Assembly: GCA_000310025.1 (NCBI GenBank) | Contig: FN648673.1 | Span: forward strand, 19,893-83,892 | Direction of reading: 5' to 3' | DNA length: 64,000 nt | DNA from: Ectocarpus siliculosus | Taxonomy: Eukaryota > Sar > Phaeophyceae > Ectocarpales > Ectocarpaceae | Shown here: positions 42,426 to 54,370 of the stretch, piece after piece | Layout: the number at the start of each line of letters is the position of its first letter | Position numbering within the stretch: position 1 is the first letter of the stretch | The notes under the pieces: model-generated | The model's database searches: none | Seen by the model: only the letters and a program-made list of their open reading frames with translations | What the model was told of the DNA's origin: nothing | Made by a program: the position numbers and the translations under genes

Positions 42426-44115
42426 GGTTTTCTAAAGCTTTATCTTCAGTCTCATCTTTCATTTCTGAAGCTGTAGCTTCAGTCTCATCGTTCGATATCC
42501 GTGGGTGGAACTTTCATTCGCATCCCCCACCCCTAGCCCGACCTGGTCTCTAGCCCGACCTGGTCTCAAATGCTGATCTCGGGGTTGAGTGCAAATCTCG
42601 TGGCGCCTTATGTATGGTTTGGTACGGAGTCACAAACCATGACCCCTCCCCGAGTTTGAGCAGCTTGCCCCTCGTGTGGGCGACACGACTCGGCCTTGAC
42701 TGTTCCTTGTCTGTTTCGCCATGGGAACGGCCGGTTGAACAGCGAAAGAGGGTGCTGCGTGTGCTGCGCGCCACAACCTTTCTTTTTTTCGTTTGGGATT
42801 TCGTTTCCTTATAGAGTTACCGTTGTACACATGCGGTGGCTGCTGTTATGCTCAGAATATATATGCTGCAAAGGTCGTAAGTAAGGTTATCGTCTCTGTC
42901 CCTTGGGCTGCACGCCGTGCTCGCGTAGGAGATGCGCCTTCCTGATTTTTTTCTCTGTGCCGATATCCATGAAGAAAAGGAACGGCAGCCCGGTAGAAGA
43001 TACAGACAACCGACGGTCCGCCATAGTTTTTTTTTGTTTTCTTCCCTTATTACATGCATGGATGGGTGGTAAAGTATCGTAAGCGTGTTGCTGCCTTACC
43101 TTTAGTTTGCTGCGTAGTCGTAATTTGAGCGATAAGGGGTAGATGGCAGCACAATCTTATTTGCGTAGTGAGGTTTGACAACTGGTCGTTCGTGTAACGG
43201 TGCGCATCTATCGCGACGGCAAGCGTATTGAGAAAATAGTTCGTTCGTGGTGCTTCTCGTCATCATGTTCTTTTCGTGGTCACTTCATACTTTTACCACA
43301 AATAAAAATGATGAAAGAGAGTCTCCACAGTTCGGAAACGACGACTATATTATGTTTGTTGTGTTTGTTGTTGCTGAGCGCACATCAGATGTCGCCGTTC
43401 GCTACAGCCTGCGGTGGGCCACAGGGACGAGAGTAAGTGTCTTCTCGAGAGTTAATTGATGCCTTCTCTACGCTTTTTTCTGTTGGTATACCTGTCGCTC
43501 TCTCCCCTATCGCCGTTGGGGTCCCAACAACATCGAACGTCAACCGCAATCGTTTTGCTTCTTGCAGGGTAAGAGGCTACCCGTGTACCCGGCTGCTGCA
43601 TGTGAGGCGAAGGGCGCTGCCTCTTTACTTGAAGCAACGGGGGCATGGCTCCTATACTGTTTGCTGCATGCTGTGCTATGTTACAGTTTCCAGCGGTTCA
43701 GAGCGGCGACGGTGGTTTTTGTATGCTCTCTTTTTCCACCTCCCTGAAGCCTGTCGCGTCTGGCTCACTTGTCTTTGTTGTCCCTTCTTTCTTTTTTTAT
43801 TTTCAGCTTGCTTTTTGGGGTCCGCCGGTCACCCACCCACCCATTAGTTCAGTTTTTCATGTTGTTGTTGTTGTTGTTGTCTTCACATTAAAACCGTTCC
43901 GATCTCTCTCTACCCAGTACCTTCATATATATGTCCGTACTGATCCAACACTTGGCGCGGTCGATTCCCGTGGTCACAGGCTAACTTACCCTAAAACTGT
44001 ACGCTAAACCAAACTGGCCCCCAAGAGGTCCGCAAGTCAATAGAAATCAACGACAGATACTCTTTGGAAGGGGGTGTTTACTTGCCATGTCTATGACTGG
44101 GCCCTGCAAGTTTCA
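42426..44115 (+). repeat. 1.3-1.6 kb tandem unit, copy 2 of 3
   Basis: Same landmarks: ctgaagctgtagcttcag (about 42465), gccatgggaacggccggttg (42719), 'gcctgcggtgggccacaggg', donor-like 'gagtaagtg' (about 43433), acceptor-like 'cttgcag' (about 43568) and 'ctgctgcatgtgaggcg'. Carries a GTT microsatellite at about 43860-43880. Longer than copy 1 by insertions. Confidence 0.85.
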
Positions 44116-45490
44116 CAATTCTGAAGCAGTTCTGAACGTAGTTGAAACAACAGTGTCATCGTTCGATACCCGTTCGGTGGGGAATCAATCGCAAATCATG
44201 ACCCGTCCCCGAGTTTGAGCAGCTTCCGCCTCCTGCGGGCGGCAAGAATCGGCCTTCACTGCTGTACCTTGTCTGTTTCGCCATGGGAATGGCCGGTTGA
44301 TGAACAGCGAAAGAGGGTCCTGCGTGCTGCGCGCCACCTCTGTTTTTGTTTTTGCGTTTGTTGTTGTGATTTTCTTCCTGAGGGACCGTTGTACACAACG
44401 TGCGGCTGCTGCTGTACACATACTTACTTGCGGTTGCTGCAGTATATGCTCGGAATGTGCTGCAAAGGTCGTAAGGTTATCGTCTCTGTTGTTTTGGGCT
44501 GCACGCGTTGCTCGCGTAGGCGATACGCGTCTCCTACTTTTTTCCAGTGTCGTTGTCGGCAGCACAGTTAGTTGAAGAGACAAACAACAACAGACGGTCC
44601 GCCTTATTAGCTTTTTTTGTTTTGCTGCATGCATGGATGGGTGGTATGCATCGGCAATCGTGTTGATTCCTTACGTCTGCTGCGTAGTCGTCCTTACGTC
44701 TGCTGCTTAGTCGTAATTTGAGCGATAAGTAAGGTAGATGGGAGCACAACAATCTTATTTACTACGTAGTGAGGTATGATAACCAACAGCTCGTTCGTGC
44801 AGCGGTGGGCATCTATGGCGGACGGCAAGCAAGCGTATTGAGATAATAGTTTGTCCGTGGTGCTATGTAGTCATCATGCTCTTTTTAGTTTTCACTTCCT
44901 ACAACAAGATAGTCCACAGCTCGCAACGGCGACTACATTTGTTTGTTGTGCTTGTTTGCTGTTGCTGAGCCGACATCGGATATCGCCGTTCGATACACGA
45001 CGTGACATCATGTCTGACAGCCTGCGGTGGGCCAGAGGGACGAGAGTGAGTGCCTTCTCGAGAGGGTCAATGCCTTGTCTTCTCTCCGCTCTCTTTTTTT
45101 TGTCGTACCTCTCTCTCTTTCTCTCGCCTTTCGCCGGTAGGGTCCCAACAACATCGAACGTCAACCAACCGCAGTCGTTTAGATTTTTGCTGAGTAAGAG
45201 GCTACCCGTGCATCCGGCTGCTGCATGTGAAGCGATGGGCGTTATGCCAAGCAATGGACTTGGGCCCTACCTGATATTTGCTGCATATGTAGTGCTATAT
45301 GTGAGAGTTTCCAGCGGTCCGGAGAGAGCGGCGACGGTGCTTTCTTCTATTCTGAGCTTGTCGCTTCTGGCTCGTTTGTTCTCGCTTCTTTATGCTTTGT
45401 TTTTTGGGGTCCCCCGGTTCCTGTGTGCTCATCGGGCGTCTTCTTGGTGTCTACCTTGATTGTTACCCGCTGCAAAAATCGAAAGCTTCA
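44116..45490 (+). repeat. 1.3-1.6 kb tandem unit, copy 3 of 3
   Basis: Landmarks as in copies 1 and 2: gccatgggaatggccggttg (44280), MSDSLRWARGTR then donor-like gtgagtg (about 45047), KRLPVHPAAACEA after it (about 45195). Repeated preservation of a small frame on both sides of a splice-like site hints at a short spliced gene, but long hydrophobic C-terminal frames differ between copies, so coding is unproven. Confidence 0.85.
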
Positions 45491-45529
45491 GACAGGCAAC
45501 GCGACGATACTCGTCGAGTTGCCATACAC

Positions 45530-46689
45530 AATGTTTCATGAACGTCCATGAAACATTTCATGAACTGAACGTCCATGGTCTTGGACGTTCATGAAACATT
45601 TCATGAACATCCATGAAATGTTTCATGAAAGCCCATGAACGTCCATGAAATGTTTCATGAACATCCATGAACGTTCATGAAAAGTTTCATGAACGCCCAT
45701 GGAATAATTGCTGCTTCTAGCACTGCACGAAAGGGAACACAGTCTCGCAAATCTACTCGTAGCGTTCGTCTTCTTACGTTTGACTTGACCAATAGGCTAC
45801 ACGGTCGACTGGCGGGCTAGCGGCTGCTCCTCGATTCTCGTGGGGGTATGCATGAGAACATTGCGAAGACGACCCTGTATTGTACGGCGTGTCTGCCATC
45901 TCTCTGCGATCTCCACAGCTACTCAGCGCCAGCGATAATGCAAACCATGCGAGGGCGGGACGCCGAAGCGTCGACGCGTCGGCGGAAAACCCGAGGATAC
46001 ATGGGGAAATGTCCCCGCCCCCCAAAAATGTCCCGCGGCTCTGCTGATGGGCGGAGGATGGTGTCCACCACTAACTTTTCTTTCGGCTTGGAGCAGATGC
46101 ACCTTGAGCCCGCCGTGTGATTCATCTCAATTATTATAATGGTAGTTATTTTATATATTTTAAATATTTGTCATGGAATTCCATGAACATTTTCATGGAA
46201 GTCCATGGAGCTCCATGGAATTTTTCATGAAACTCCTTGGACGTTCATGAAACATTTCATGAAGAGTTCCATGGACGTCCATGGACTTCCATGAAAAGTT
46301 CCATGGACGTCCATGAAAAGTTTCTTGGAAGTCCAATGAAGCCCATGCACGCATTTCATGGAGACCAATGTCGAACACAGCCAAGGCTCATTGTCGGCAT
46401 TTATCAACCAAGTTGGCGTCACTGGAATATTTCTTGAACGTCAATGAAATGTTTCATAGACTTCCATGATGAAATATTTTTATGGACTTCCATGAACTTC
46501 CATGGACATGGTGACATGGACTTCCATGGACTTCCATGAAACATTTCATGGAAGTCCATGGAATTCCATGAAATATTTCATGGAAGTCCATGGAAGTCAA
46601 TGGACTGGTTTCATGGAATTCATGGAAGACCATGGACTTCCATGGACTTCCATGAAATATTTCACCAAAAACTATTATGTAAATGACTG
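45530..46689 (-). mobile_element. CATG-array element, copy 1 (short form)
   Basis: Layout: CATG array (about 45530-45700), unique core (about 45701-46170), CATG array (46171-46665), then a terminal 'ttcaccaaaaactattatgt' ending near 46689. The core is the reverse complement of 54010-54775 but lacks about 300 bp found there, at the c-run/aaaa junction near 46025. No transposase is visible. The left terminus is not clear and may be truncated. Confidence 0.75.
45774..46025 (-). CDS. Small ORF shared by both CATG-array elements (83 codons)
   Basis: Same peptide as the 84-codon frame at 54447-54701 except for one Gly in a G run. Contains a hydrophobic patch (LAWFALSLALSSC). Because the two DNA copies are almost identical, conservation of the frame proves little; it may not be expressed. 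Confidence 0.2.
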   Translation of the reverse strand: MGGGDISPCILGFSADASTLRRPALAWFALSLALSSCGDRREMADTPYNTGSSSQCSHAYPHENRGAAASPPVDRVAYWSSQT

Positions 46690-46829
46690 GCCCAGCAGGG
46701 CACAAATTCAAATCAATTGCTGTTTGGTCAAACCAATTGATGTTCGTTGTTGATATGCCGAATCACAGGGGCTCTGAGTAGCAGTAGGCGCGTGCATTGC
46801 GCAACATGGAATAATCTGGTTCACATTTG

Positions 46830-47620
46830 GTCTCAGATCCGCGCCACTTACCAGGGTTGTCGCGTAGCGTGATTCACGCAGACACAAATCTGCCGGACCC
46901 AAAACACACAAATAGTGTTTGGCGGCTGTGATACATACCTAGTAAGGGATGTTGAACTTGGGCAAATACACTATGCTCCACAGGCATCACGAGATAGAGT
47001 TAGAGTAATGCAGGGACCACACACATAAATAATGTGCGGCGGCTGTGGTGGTGAGGTCGTTCGATTGATCAACAGTGCTACATTTCTAGTACGGGATGTG
47101 GCCTTGGGCAATTATGCCACACATAACCACTACAACGAGAACCATGCCGGAACCACACACACACATAGTGGGTGGCGGCCGAGGTTGGTAGGCTTGTTTG
47201 TTAACAGCGCTGCTTACCAGGGTTGGTGCTTAAGGAGCGATTCACGCACAAAAACAGACTACTACACATGCTGGAACCACACACATAACTAGTGTGCGGC
47301 GGCCGTGGTGGATATGCTTGTTTGATAACAGCACTACTTACCTAGATTGTTGCTCGAGAAGCGATTCACGCATAAATACAGAGGACTTAAGCCGGAACCA
47401 CACACATAAATAGTGTGTGACGGTCGTGGTTGGTGAGGTTGTTGTTGCAACTGTGCCATTTACCGGGGTTGTTGCCTGCGAGGCAATTCACGCTTGTGGA
47501 CAGAGGGTGTAAGATGCCGGAACCACACACATAGTGTGTGTCGGCCGTGGTTGGTGGGATTGTTGTTCCACCTGTACCATATACCGGGGTTATTGCCTGC
47601 GAGGCAATTCACGCTTGTGT
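46830..47620 (+). repeat. Satellite family A, block 4
   Basis: Six to seven monomers. Most hairpins are of the ccacacac/gtgtg(t/c)gg class. The last two monomers replace 'ggttgtcgc' with 'ggttgttgcctgcgaggcaa'. Confidence 0.88.
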
Positions 47621-48490
47621 TTATTGTTTTCTTTAGAATTGCCTTGATTAATATTTCGGTGGCCTACGGAGGGAGACATCCCCCGTACCACACGTTCCGC
47701 ACGGCACAAAGCCTCTGCGGTATCCTTTGTGTCTCTGCTTCTAAAACACAAAATCTCCCTACGAATACTACCAGACGGGACGAAACTGATGCACAGTAGC
47801 AGTAGCCTCCCAATGGTACGCACTACCATTCAGAAAACACCCCAATGCTACGCCATACTTCTACGTGGGAAACGGTTGCACCAATTCCAAGTCACAGAAA
47901 TATTAAGATGCCTCTCCTAGGTGAGTCCTCACTCGTAACATATCCTATCCCCCACCTTCGAAAGAAAAGGAGTGGGTGGGCGGGAGAAAAGCTACGAATT
48001 TCTGCTAGCTACGGGTCCGAACTTCGATGTAGCTAGCTGCTGCCCTCCTTCCCGCGTGACCTTCCGACGCGGACTGCGTGTTACACACTGTCTGTGCATT
48101 CCTCAACACGTGGCCCTTGGTCCAGTAGACACGCGTCTATCAAACTCTTGATGCAGGAGCAGCGAGGCATCAGAATGAGAACTCCATGAGACCTTTCTTT
48201 TTGTAAGACCCCAGAAACCAAACGAAGACAACCCAACCAACACGCCTCCGGGGCGGCACAACAAGAACCCAAATACAACGGTAGATCTGCGAGATGTTCC
48301 GAATTCTTCCGTTCACAATAAACAACAGTATATTCGGTCTTCGACCAACAACAACTTTCATTTTATTGCTTCCTTTCGAATTGCCTTGATCAATATTTCT
48401 GTGGCCTACGGAGGGAGACATCCCCCGGACCACACGTTCCGCACGGCACAAAGCCTCTGCGGTATTCTAACGTGTCTCTGCGATTCTAAC
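47621..48490 (+). repeat. Pair of ~130-bp direct repeats about 740 bp apart (TRIM-like)
   Basis: 47621-47750 and 48360-48490 share 'gaattgccttgat.aatattt', 'tggcctacggagggagacat', 'cacacgttccgcacggcaca' and 'aagcctctgcggtat'. The first copy starts inside the last family A monomer. Small size and direct orientation resemble a terminal-repeat retrotransposon in miniature, but TG...CA ends and priming sites were not found. Confidence 0.6.
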
Positions 48491-49309
48491 CTTGCGACCG
48501 AAGCGATTTAGGTGGCCAATGCCACTACACTAGTAAAGCCATGTTCGCGATAATCGATACCTGAGGGATTAGAGTTTCTTTCACACACACGAACGTGCAT
48601 GCATGTGCACACACACCATTAAAAACAAAATGTGCGTGGCAGAGCTGTTGTATCGTTGAATGCAGCCGTTCGCAAACATCACACCGAGAGATACTGCTCG
48701 ACCAGTTGATACTTTGGTTCCCCAAAACCTAGGCCCTGATAATGTGTACTCGACATTCGAGAAACTGACGCCGTGGTCGGCACCAATTTGAACTAGTGTG
48801 GCGAGGAACTGTCTTCGACACCGCGGCGCAGAAATACCAACAACGGGCCGATGCATGAGGCACGACCCAGCCAGTTCTTTCGCCCACCCACAAAATACAC
48901 GAGTAACGGCCAAAGGTATCAGAGTCTTGCGAAGGGGCGGGTCCCCTTTCCCCTCCACGCAGCGCTTCTTGTGGGCAAGGTAAAACAGACATTCCCTGGT
49001 TTCTTCCCACCATGATAAACAGCAGATTCTTTAGGACATTGACGGCCGGAACCGTGTACACAAGTTCATGGTCGCCGGGTTAGCATGGAGCTAGTGCTCA
49101 TTTTTTCTCGTGAGCAGTCGCACATTTCTCAGCACGTTTCGTTTATTTTCACTATTATAGACAATGCGCAAGCAATTTCCGTTTTTCCCCCGTGTGATTG
49201 CAGCAGCTGCCTCCGTATCTACAACGCGTTGGAACGGAAGAGCAGCGTTTTTGTGACGTACGTTGGCTGCTGTCACCGATGCCGACGCAACCGTCTTGCA
49301 TGAGCGTAG
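48491..49309. other. No recognised gene
   Basis: Short frames only. Confidence 0.35.
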
Positions 49310-50213
49310 CGATCGGCAACAGGGCACCGTTCGAGCGAGTTTGTTTCCAGGTATATACATTAGTATGCTTGTTTTCATGCGTCAATGGCGGCGTCAGCTC
49401 GTGAGAACCGACATGACTATGTTATTTATTTATTTTTGTATATTTGACACTCCGGATCCCACTACCGGCGGGCTTTGCGACTACCGCAGACTTTGCAGCA
49501 GCGGCTATGGCCAATCCCAAACTCAGCGACCGGGCACCGTTCGAGCGTTTGAATGTTCGATTTAAATATACTGTATAGATATTTTACCTACTGATTTGGC
49601 GGTGGCGGCCGAAACCCGCCCCGAGCTCCGTAACAGGACACAGTTCGAGCGGTTGTGGCACTCCTGATCCGACGACCTACTGAGTTGGCCCCGGCAGCCG
49701 AAGCCCGCAACAAACTCTGCAACAGGGCACCGTTCGAGCGACTATCATTGCACTCCGGCCCCTACTACCTACTGAGTTTCCAGCAGGCATGGCGTCAGGT
49801 TATATCGACGACCGGATCCGTGCCTACTGAGGAGGTGGTGGTGGCCGAAGCCAGCCCCCGAGCTCAGTAACAGGGCACCGTTCGAGCGACGTCTCTGTTT
49901 TTTTTTTTTTCGATCTTCTCAAACATATACAGTGCTGGGCCCTGTTTAGTGCCGGTTGAATAGTGCCAGGTGCCCGGTATAGTGCTGGTAAAATCTCTGG
50001 ACACAGGCGGAGCTCTCAATAGTGCCAGACCGGCACTATTGAGAGCAGGCCCGGTTTAGTGCCGGTTCGGCACCGCTGTCACCCCCAATAGTGCCGGTTC
50101 ACCCGCGCGCGCGAACACACACACACAACCCAGGCAGAGAACACAGACTCCACACAGAGAAATAGGGTACACGTGCTGCTGCAGACCCGAACAGCTCTAC
50201 GCAGGGGTGTACC

Positions 50214-50684
50214 ATGCCATGTGCGGAAGGTGAACTGTGCCTTCAACAGGACACAACGCCGCAAGCCCCTCATGGCCACGGCTGCCAGGGAGGATGTCGC
50301 GGGCGGCTGCACGGCATTTGCGGCAGCGTGGTTGATGCACACAACAAAAATCACCGCATCTGCAGCGCGTGCGTCGCCAAGGCCGGCAAGCGCAAAGTGC
50401 CAGCAGCAAACAGCGCTGGGAGGGCACAATCTAAACGCCCGAAGGCCACGAATGGGGGGAGTAAGAAGTCTCAGCCTCGTGCGGGGCCTCGTGCGCGGCC
50501 GGATTTCGGCGCCAAGCTTGAGATGCTGTCGTCTCACTTCGGCGTCCTGGAAGCGGCAGCAGAGGAGAGTGGCAACGGAGACGCGGCGCTCTACCTAGCG
50601 AAAGCGAAGATGGCGATGATTGCAGCGCATTCCGCTAAGTGGGTGCGCCAGGCAGACATGAGAGAGTTTGTTGCTCCGAAGTAA
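50214..50684 (+). CDS. Zinc-ligand-rich ORF of the nested transposon (156 codons)
   Basis: ATG at 50214 in good context (accatgc); stop TAA 50682-50684. Most codons end in G or C. Residues about 23-53 hold ordered Cys and His: GHGCQGGCRGRLHGICG then HRICSACVAK, a plausible zinc-binding fold. A basic middle (KRPKATNGGSKKSQPRAG) could bind nucleic acid, and the C-terminal third is Ala/Glu-rich and probably helical. Similar 'C..C.GRLHG.CG' segments occur in proteins of mobile elements in algae and oomycetes as far as I recall. The stop overlaps a donor-like gtaagg, so a spliced longer product is possible. Confidence 0.6.
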   Translation: MPCAEGELCLQQDTTPQAPHGHGCQGGCRGRLHGICGSVVDAHNKNHRICSACVAKAGKRKVPAANSAGRAQSKRPKATNGGSKKSQPRAGPRARPDFGAKLEMLSSHFGVLEAAAEESGNGDAALYLAKAKMAMIAAHSAKWVRQADMREFVAPK

Positions 50685-50890
50685 GGGCGGGGTACAGCTA
50701 GCTGTGGTACTAAACGGTTGTTTGACTTTTTGCGGTGCGCTGCCTGTCGTGCTTGTCGTTTTTTTTTTTTTTCTTGCAACATCGAAGCGGGTGCGCCAGG
50801 CAGACACGAGAGAGTTTGTCCCGACGTACAGTAGTGAGGGCGGGGGTTACAGCTGTTGTTGTAGTGTTTTTTTTTTGTTGTCTTTGGTGC
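50638..50890 (+). repeat. ~170-bp tandem duplication at the end of the transposon ORF
   Basis: 'gggtgcgccaggcagacatg' plus 'agagagtttgt' at about 50641 recurs at about 50789 with the following 'agggcgggg.tacagct' and a T run. Confidence 0.7.
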
Positions 50891-53638
50891 GCTTTGTGGT
50901 TTCTTCATTTTCATTCTGCACCATCGAAGTGGGCAGCGAGGAGTGGGATTTAGCTTTGTACGAACAAGAGCTTTACAAGCAGTTTGTGCCGTCACAGCTT
51001 ACTCGGGTGTATGACGTGCATCTTACTTTCGCCGTCGACTAGTCCTGGTGAGGCTGTAGCCCAAAATGCAACAAACTACTGTATGTACTGCTGTATCTTA
51101 CTTTACAACAAACTCTTGTGGGCTCCACAGGTTGGAACCACACAACATGTCTGCCCACGCCCATGCTGGAGTGTCGATCCATTTCCTTCTCTGTTGACCC
51201 CGCAAACGTGGGCGCTACACCATAAATCGAACACAACCTCATTCGTGCCGGTAACGGCACTAATGAGGGATTGGCCAGCCCTCAATAGTGCCGTTTTGGC
51301 ACTATTGGCAATAGTGCCGGGTGCCCGGTTTAGTGCCGGTGGACGCTCTGTGCACGTACCGGCACTAAACAGGGCCCAGCACTGTATTTATTTCGTTGCA
51401 CCCCGGGTCCGACTACCGACTGAGTTTTCGGCGATGGCCGAAACCAGCCCCCGGCTCATTGGCAGGGAATCGTTCGAGCGACGTTCGTTGCGCTCCGGAT
51501 CCGACTACCTGCTAGCTGTGCAGCGGTGCATGGACCAGTGGTCGGCAGGGCACCGTTCGAGCCACAGCTGACAATTGTTTGACACTATGTTATGGATATT
51601 GCACTCAGGATCCGACTAGCCTACCGAATTGGCGGTGATGGACAGAGAAATCCGCCGGCTCAGTACCAGGGCACCGCTCGAGCGACAATATGTTCTGAGT
51701 TAGCGGCAATGGTGGAAGCCAGGCACGAACTCCGCAGAAGGGCACCAGTCGAGCGACGATTCATTGTTGTTGCACATTGCTTGATATTCGTTGTCCACAC
51801 CGGATCCGACCATCTACTGAGTTGGCGACAATGGTCGACACCAGCCCCGAGCTCAGCAGCAGGGCACCGTTCGAGCGACAATTTATCGTTGTTTAACATT
51901 GTATGTTATCCATTGTCCACCCCGGATCCGACTACCTGCTGAGGTGGCGGCACAGGCCGAAGCCAGCCCCGGCCTCAGCAGCGGGACACCGTTCGAGCTA
52001 CAATTTATTGCTGTTTGACATTGCAATTATATTCGTTGTCCACCCCGGATCCGACCATCTACTGAGTTGGCGACAATGGTCGACACCAGCCCCGCGCTCA
52101 GCAGCAGGGCACCGTTCGAGGGACAGTTTATTGTGTGTGTTTGCATTGCTCTGTATTCAATGTTCACACCGAATCCGACTACCTTCTGAGGTGGCGGCAA
52201 CGGCTGAAGCCCCCCCCCGAGCTCAGCAGCAGGGCACCGTTCAAGCGACTGTTTAGTGTTGTTCATCATGGCATTTTCATGTATCGTCCACCCCGGATCC
52301 GACTACCTTCTGAGTTGGCGACAGTGGTGGAGACCGGCCTCGAGCTCAGCAGCAGGGCACCGATCGAGCGACAATTTATTGTGGTTCACGGTTGCATTAT
52401 CTTCGTTGTCCACACCGGATCCGACTATCTACTGAGTTGGCGACAATGGCCGGAACCAGCCCCAAGCTCAGCAGTAAGGCACGGTTCGAGCGACACTTCA
52501 GTGTTGTTTGGCATTGTATGTTATTCAGTGTCCACCCCGGATCCGACTTTCTACTGAGTTGGCGGCAATGGTGGAAGCCAGCAACGGGCTTAGCAGAAGG
52601 GCACCGTTCGAGCGATACGTCAGTGTTATTTGACATAGGATGATATTTATTGTTCACCCGGATTCGACTATCTACTGAGTTAGCGGCAATGGTCGAAACC
52701 AGCCCCGCCTCAGCAGCAGGGCGCCGTTCGGGGGACAATTTATTGTGTGTTTGCATTGCTCTGTATTCAATGTTCACCCCGAATCCGACTACCTTCTGAG
52801 GTGGCGGCAATGGTCGAGACCAGCCCCGACCTCAGCAGCAGGGCACCGTTCGAGCGACAGATTAGCGCTGTTCATCATGGCATTTTGATGCATCGTCCAC
52901 CCCGGATCCGACTACCTACTGAGAAGGCGGCAATGGTCGACACCAGCCCCGAGCTCAGCAGCAGGGCACCGTTCGGGGGACAATGTATTGTGTGTTTGCA
53001 TTGCTCTGTATTCAATGTTCACCCCGAATCCGACTACCTCCTGAGGTGGCGGGAACGGTTGAAGGCCCTACCCGAGCTCAGCAGCAGGGCACCGTTCGAG
53101 CGACAGATTAGCGCTGTTCATCATGGCAATTTCATGCATCGTCCACCCCGGATCCGACTATCTACTGAGTTGGCGTCAATGGTGGAAGCCAGCCACGGGC
53201 GCAGCAGCAGGTCACCGATCGGGCGACAAATGATTGTTGTTTCACCTTACATGTTATCCATTGTCCACCTCGGATCCGACTTTCTACTGAGTTGGCGGCA
53301 ATGGCCGAAACCAGCCCCGACCTCAGCAGCGGGACACCGTTCGAGCGACAATTTATTGCTGTTTGACATGCATTAATATTCGTTGTCCACCCCGGATCCG
53401 ACCACCTTCTGATTTGGCGAATATGGTCGACACCAGCCCCACGCTCAGCAGCGGGGCACCGTTCGGGGCAGTCATGTACATTATAGTATTTTTTGGTGAA
53501 ATATTTCATGGAAGTCCATGGAAGTCCATGGACGTCCATGGTCTTCCATGAAACCAGTCCATTGACTTCCATGGACTTCCATGAAATATTTCATGGAATT
53601 CCATGGACTTCCGTGTACTTCCCTGAAATGTTTCATGA

Positions 53639-53738
53639 NNNNNNNNNNNNNNNNNNNNNNNNNNNNNNNNNNNNNNNNNNNNNNNNNNNNNNNNNNNNNN
53701 NNNNNNNNNNNNNNNNNNNNNNNNNNNNNNNNNNNNNN
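53639..53738. other. Assembly gap, 100 N
   Basis: Exactly 100 unknown bases, a conventional placeholder, inside a CATG palindrome array; true length unknown. Confidence 0.99.
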
Positions 53739-54037
53739 CATCTCAATTATTATAATTGTAGTTATTTTATATTTTTTTAATATTTTTCATGGGATTCCAT
53801 GAAACTTTTCATGGACGTCCATGGAGCTCCATGGAACTTTTCATGGAAGTCCATGGACGTCCATGGAACTCTTCATAAAATATTTCATGGAAGTCTAAGG
53901 AGTTCCATGAAATGCCATGAAATGTTTCATGAACGTCCAAGGAGTTTCATGAAAATTTCCATGGAGCTCCATGGACTTGCATGAAAATTTTCATGGAATC
54001 CCATGAAAAATATTAAAAAAATATAAAATAACTACCA

Positions 54038-54370
54038 TTATAATAATTGAGATGAATCACACGGCGGGCTCAAGGTGCATCTGCTCCAAGCCGAAAGAAA
54101 AGTTAGTGGTGGACACCATCCTCCGCCCATCAGCAGAGCCGCGGGAGAAGCCAAACGGTCGGGCACAACAACCTCGCCGACGGCCTCCACCGCCAGCTCG
54201 TCGCGTTCAGCAATGAATGGGTGTCCCATCACAGCCAGACCCGATCTGGCGAACCGTCGGATAATAGAGGGGTGGAGGATTGCGAAAGGGAAAAACGCTT
54301 CTAACCGGTACCTAGCCATTGCCGAGTGAGGTAGGTGAGGTGCGTTTCGAAGCCGTAGTGTCGTGAACAC
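54038..54370 (-). CDS. ORF in the long-form-only part of the CATG element, doubtful
   Basis: The minus frame covers the roughly 300 bp missing from copy 1 and includes YRLEAFFPFAILHPSIIRRF and LAVMGHPFIAERDELAVE, which look protein-like. No match to a transposase family I know. It could be the remains of the protein of an autonomous version. Confidence 0.25.
   Translation of the reverse strand: MFTTLRLRNAPHLPHSAMARYRLEAFFPFAILHPSIIRRFARSGLAVMGHPFIAERDELAVEAVGEVVVPDRLASPAALLMGGGWCPPLTFLSAWSRCTLSPPCDSSQLL

Larger units (their letters stand above)
49930..51384 (+). mobile_element. 1455-bp transposon with Tc1/mariner-like ends, nested in family C
   Basis: The ends 49930-49956 and 51358-51384 are exact 27-bp inverted repeats starting cagtgctgggccctgtttag, and TA flanks both sides (49928-49929, 51385-51386). 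A CAGTG start with TA duplication is typical of Tc1/mariner. Subterminal 'tagtgccgg' motifs recur many times in both orientations, including a hairpin of gctctcaatagtgcc with ggcactattgagagc near 50013-50046. No DDE transposase frame is present; the element carries a different ORF and a tandem duplication, so it is probably non-autonomous. Confidence 0.85.
49310..53468 (+). repeat. Satellite family C (~122-bp monomers), interrupted at 49930-51384
   Basis: About 20 monomers with landmarks 'agggcaccgttcgagcgac', 'aattta.tgttg', 'tgtccaccccggatccgact', 'acctactgagttggcggcaa' and 'gtcgaaaccagccccgagct', 'cagcagc'. Successive 'agggcacc' are 118-124 bp apart in 51.8-53.4 kb; copies left of 49.9 kb are more diverged and irregular. 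No sequence similarity to family A despite similar period. Frames of 100-200 codons across it are repeats in translation. Confidence 0.92.

Noticed and set aside
52135-53376. Series of 83-209-codon frames with repeated peptides
   Set aside because: Direct translation of family C monomers, not genes.
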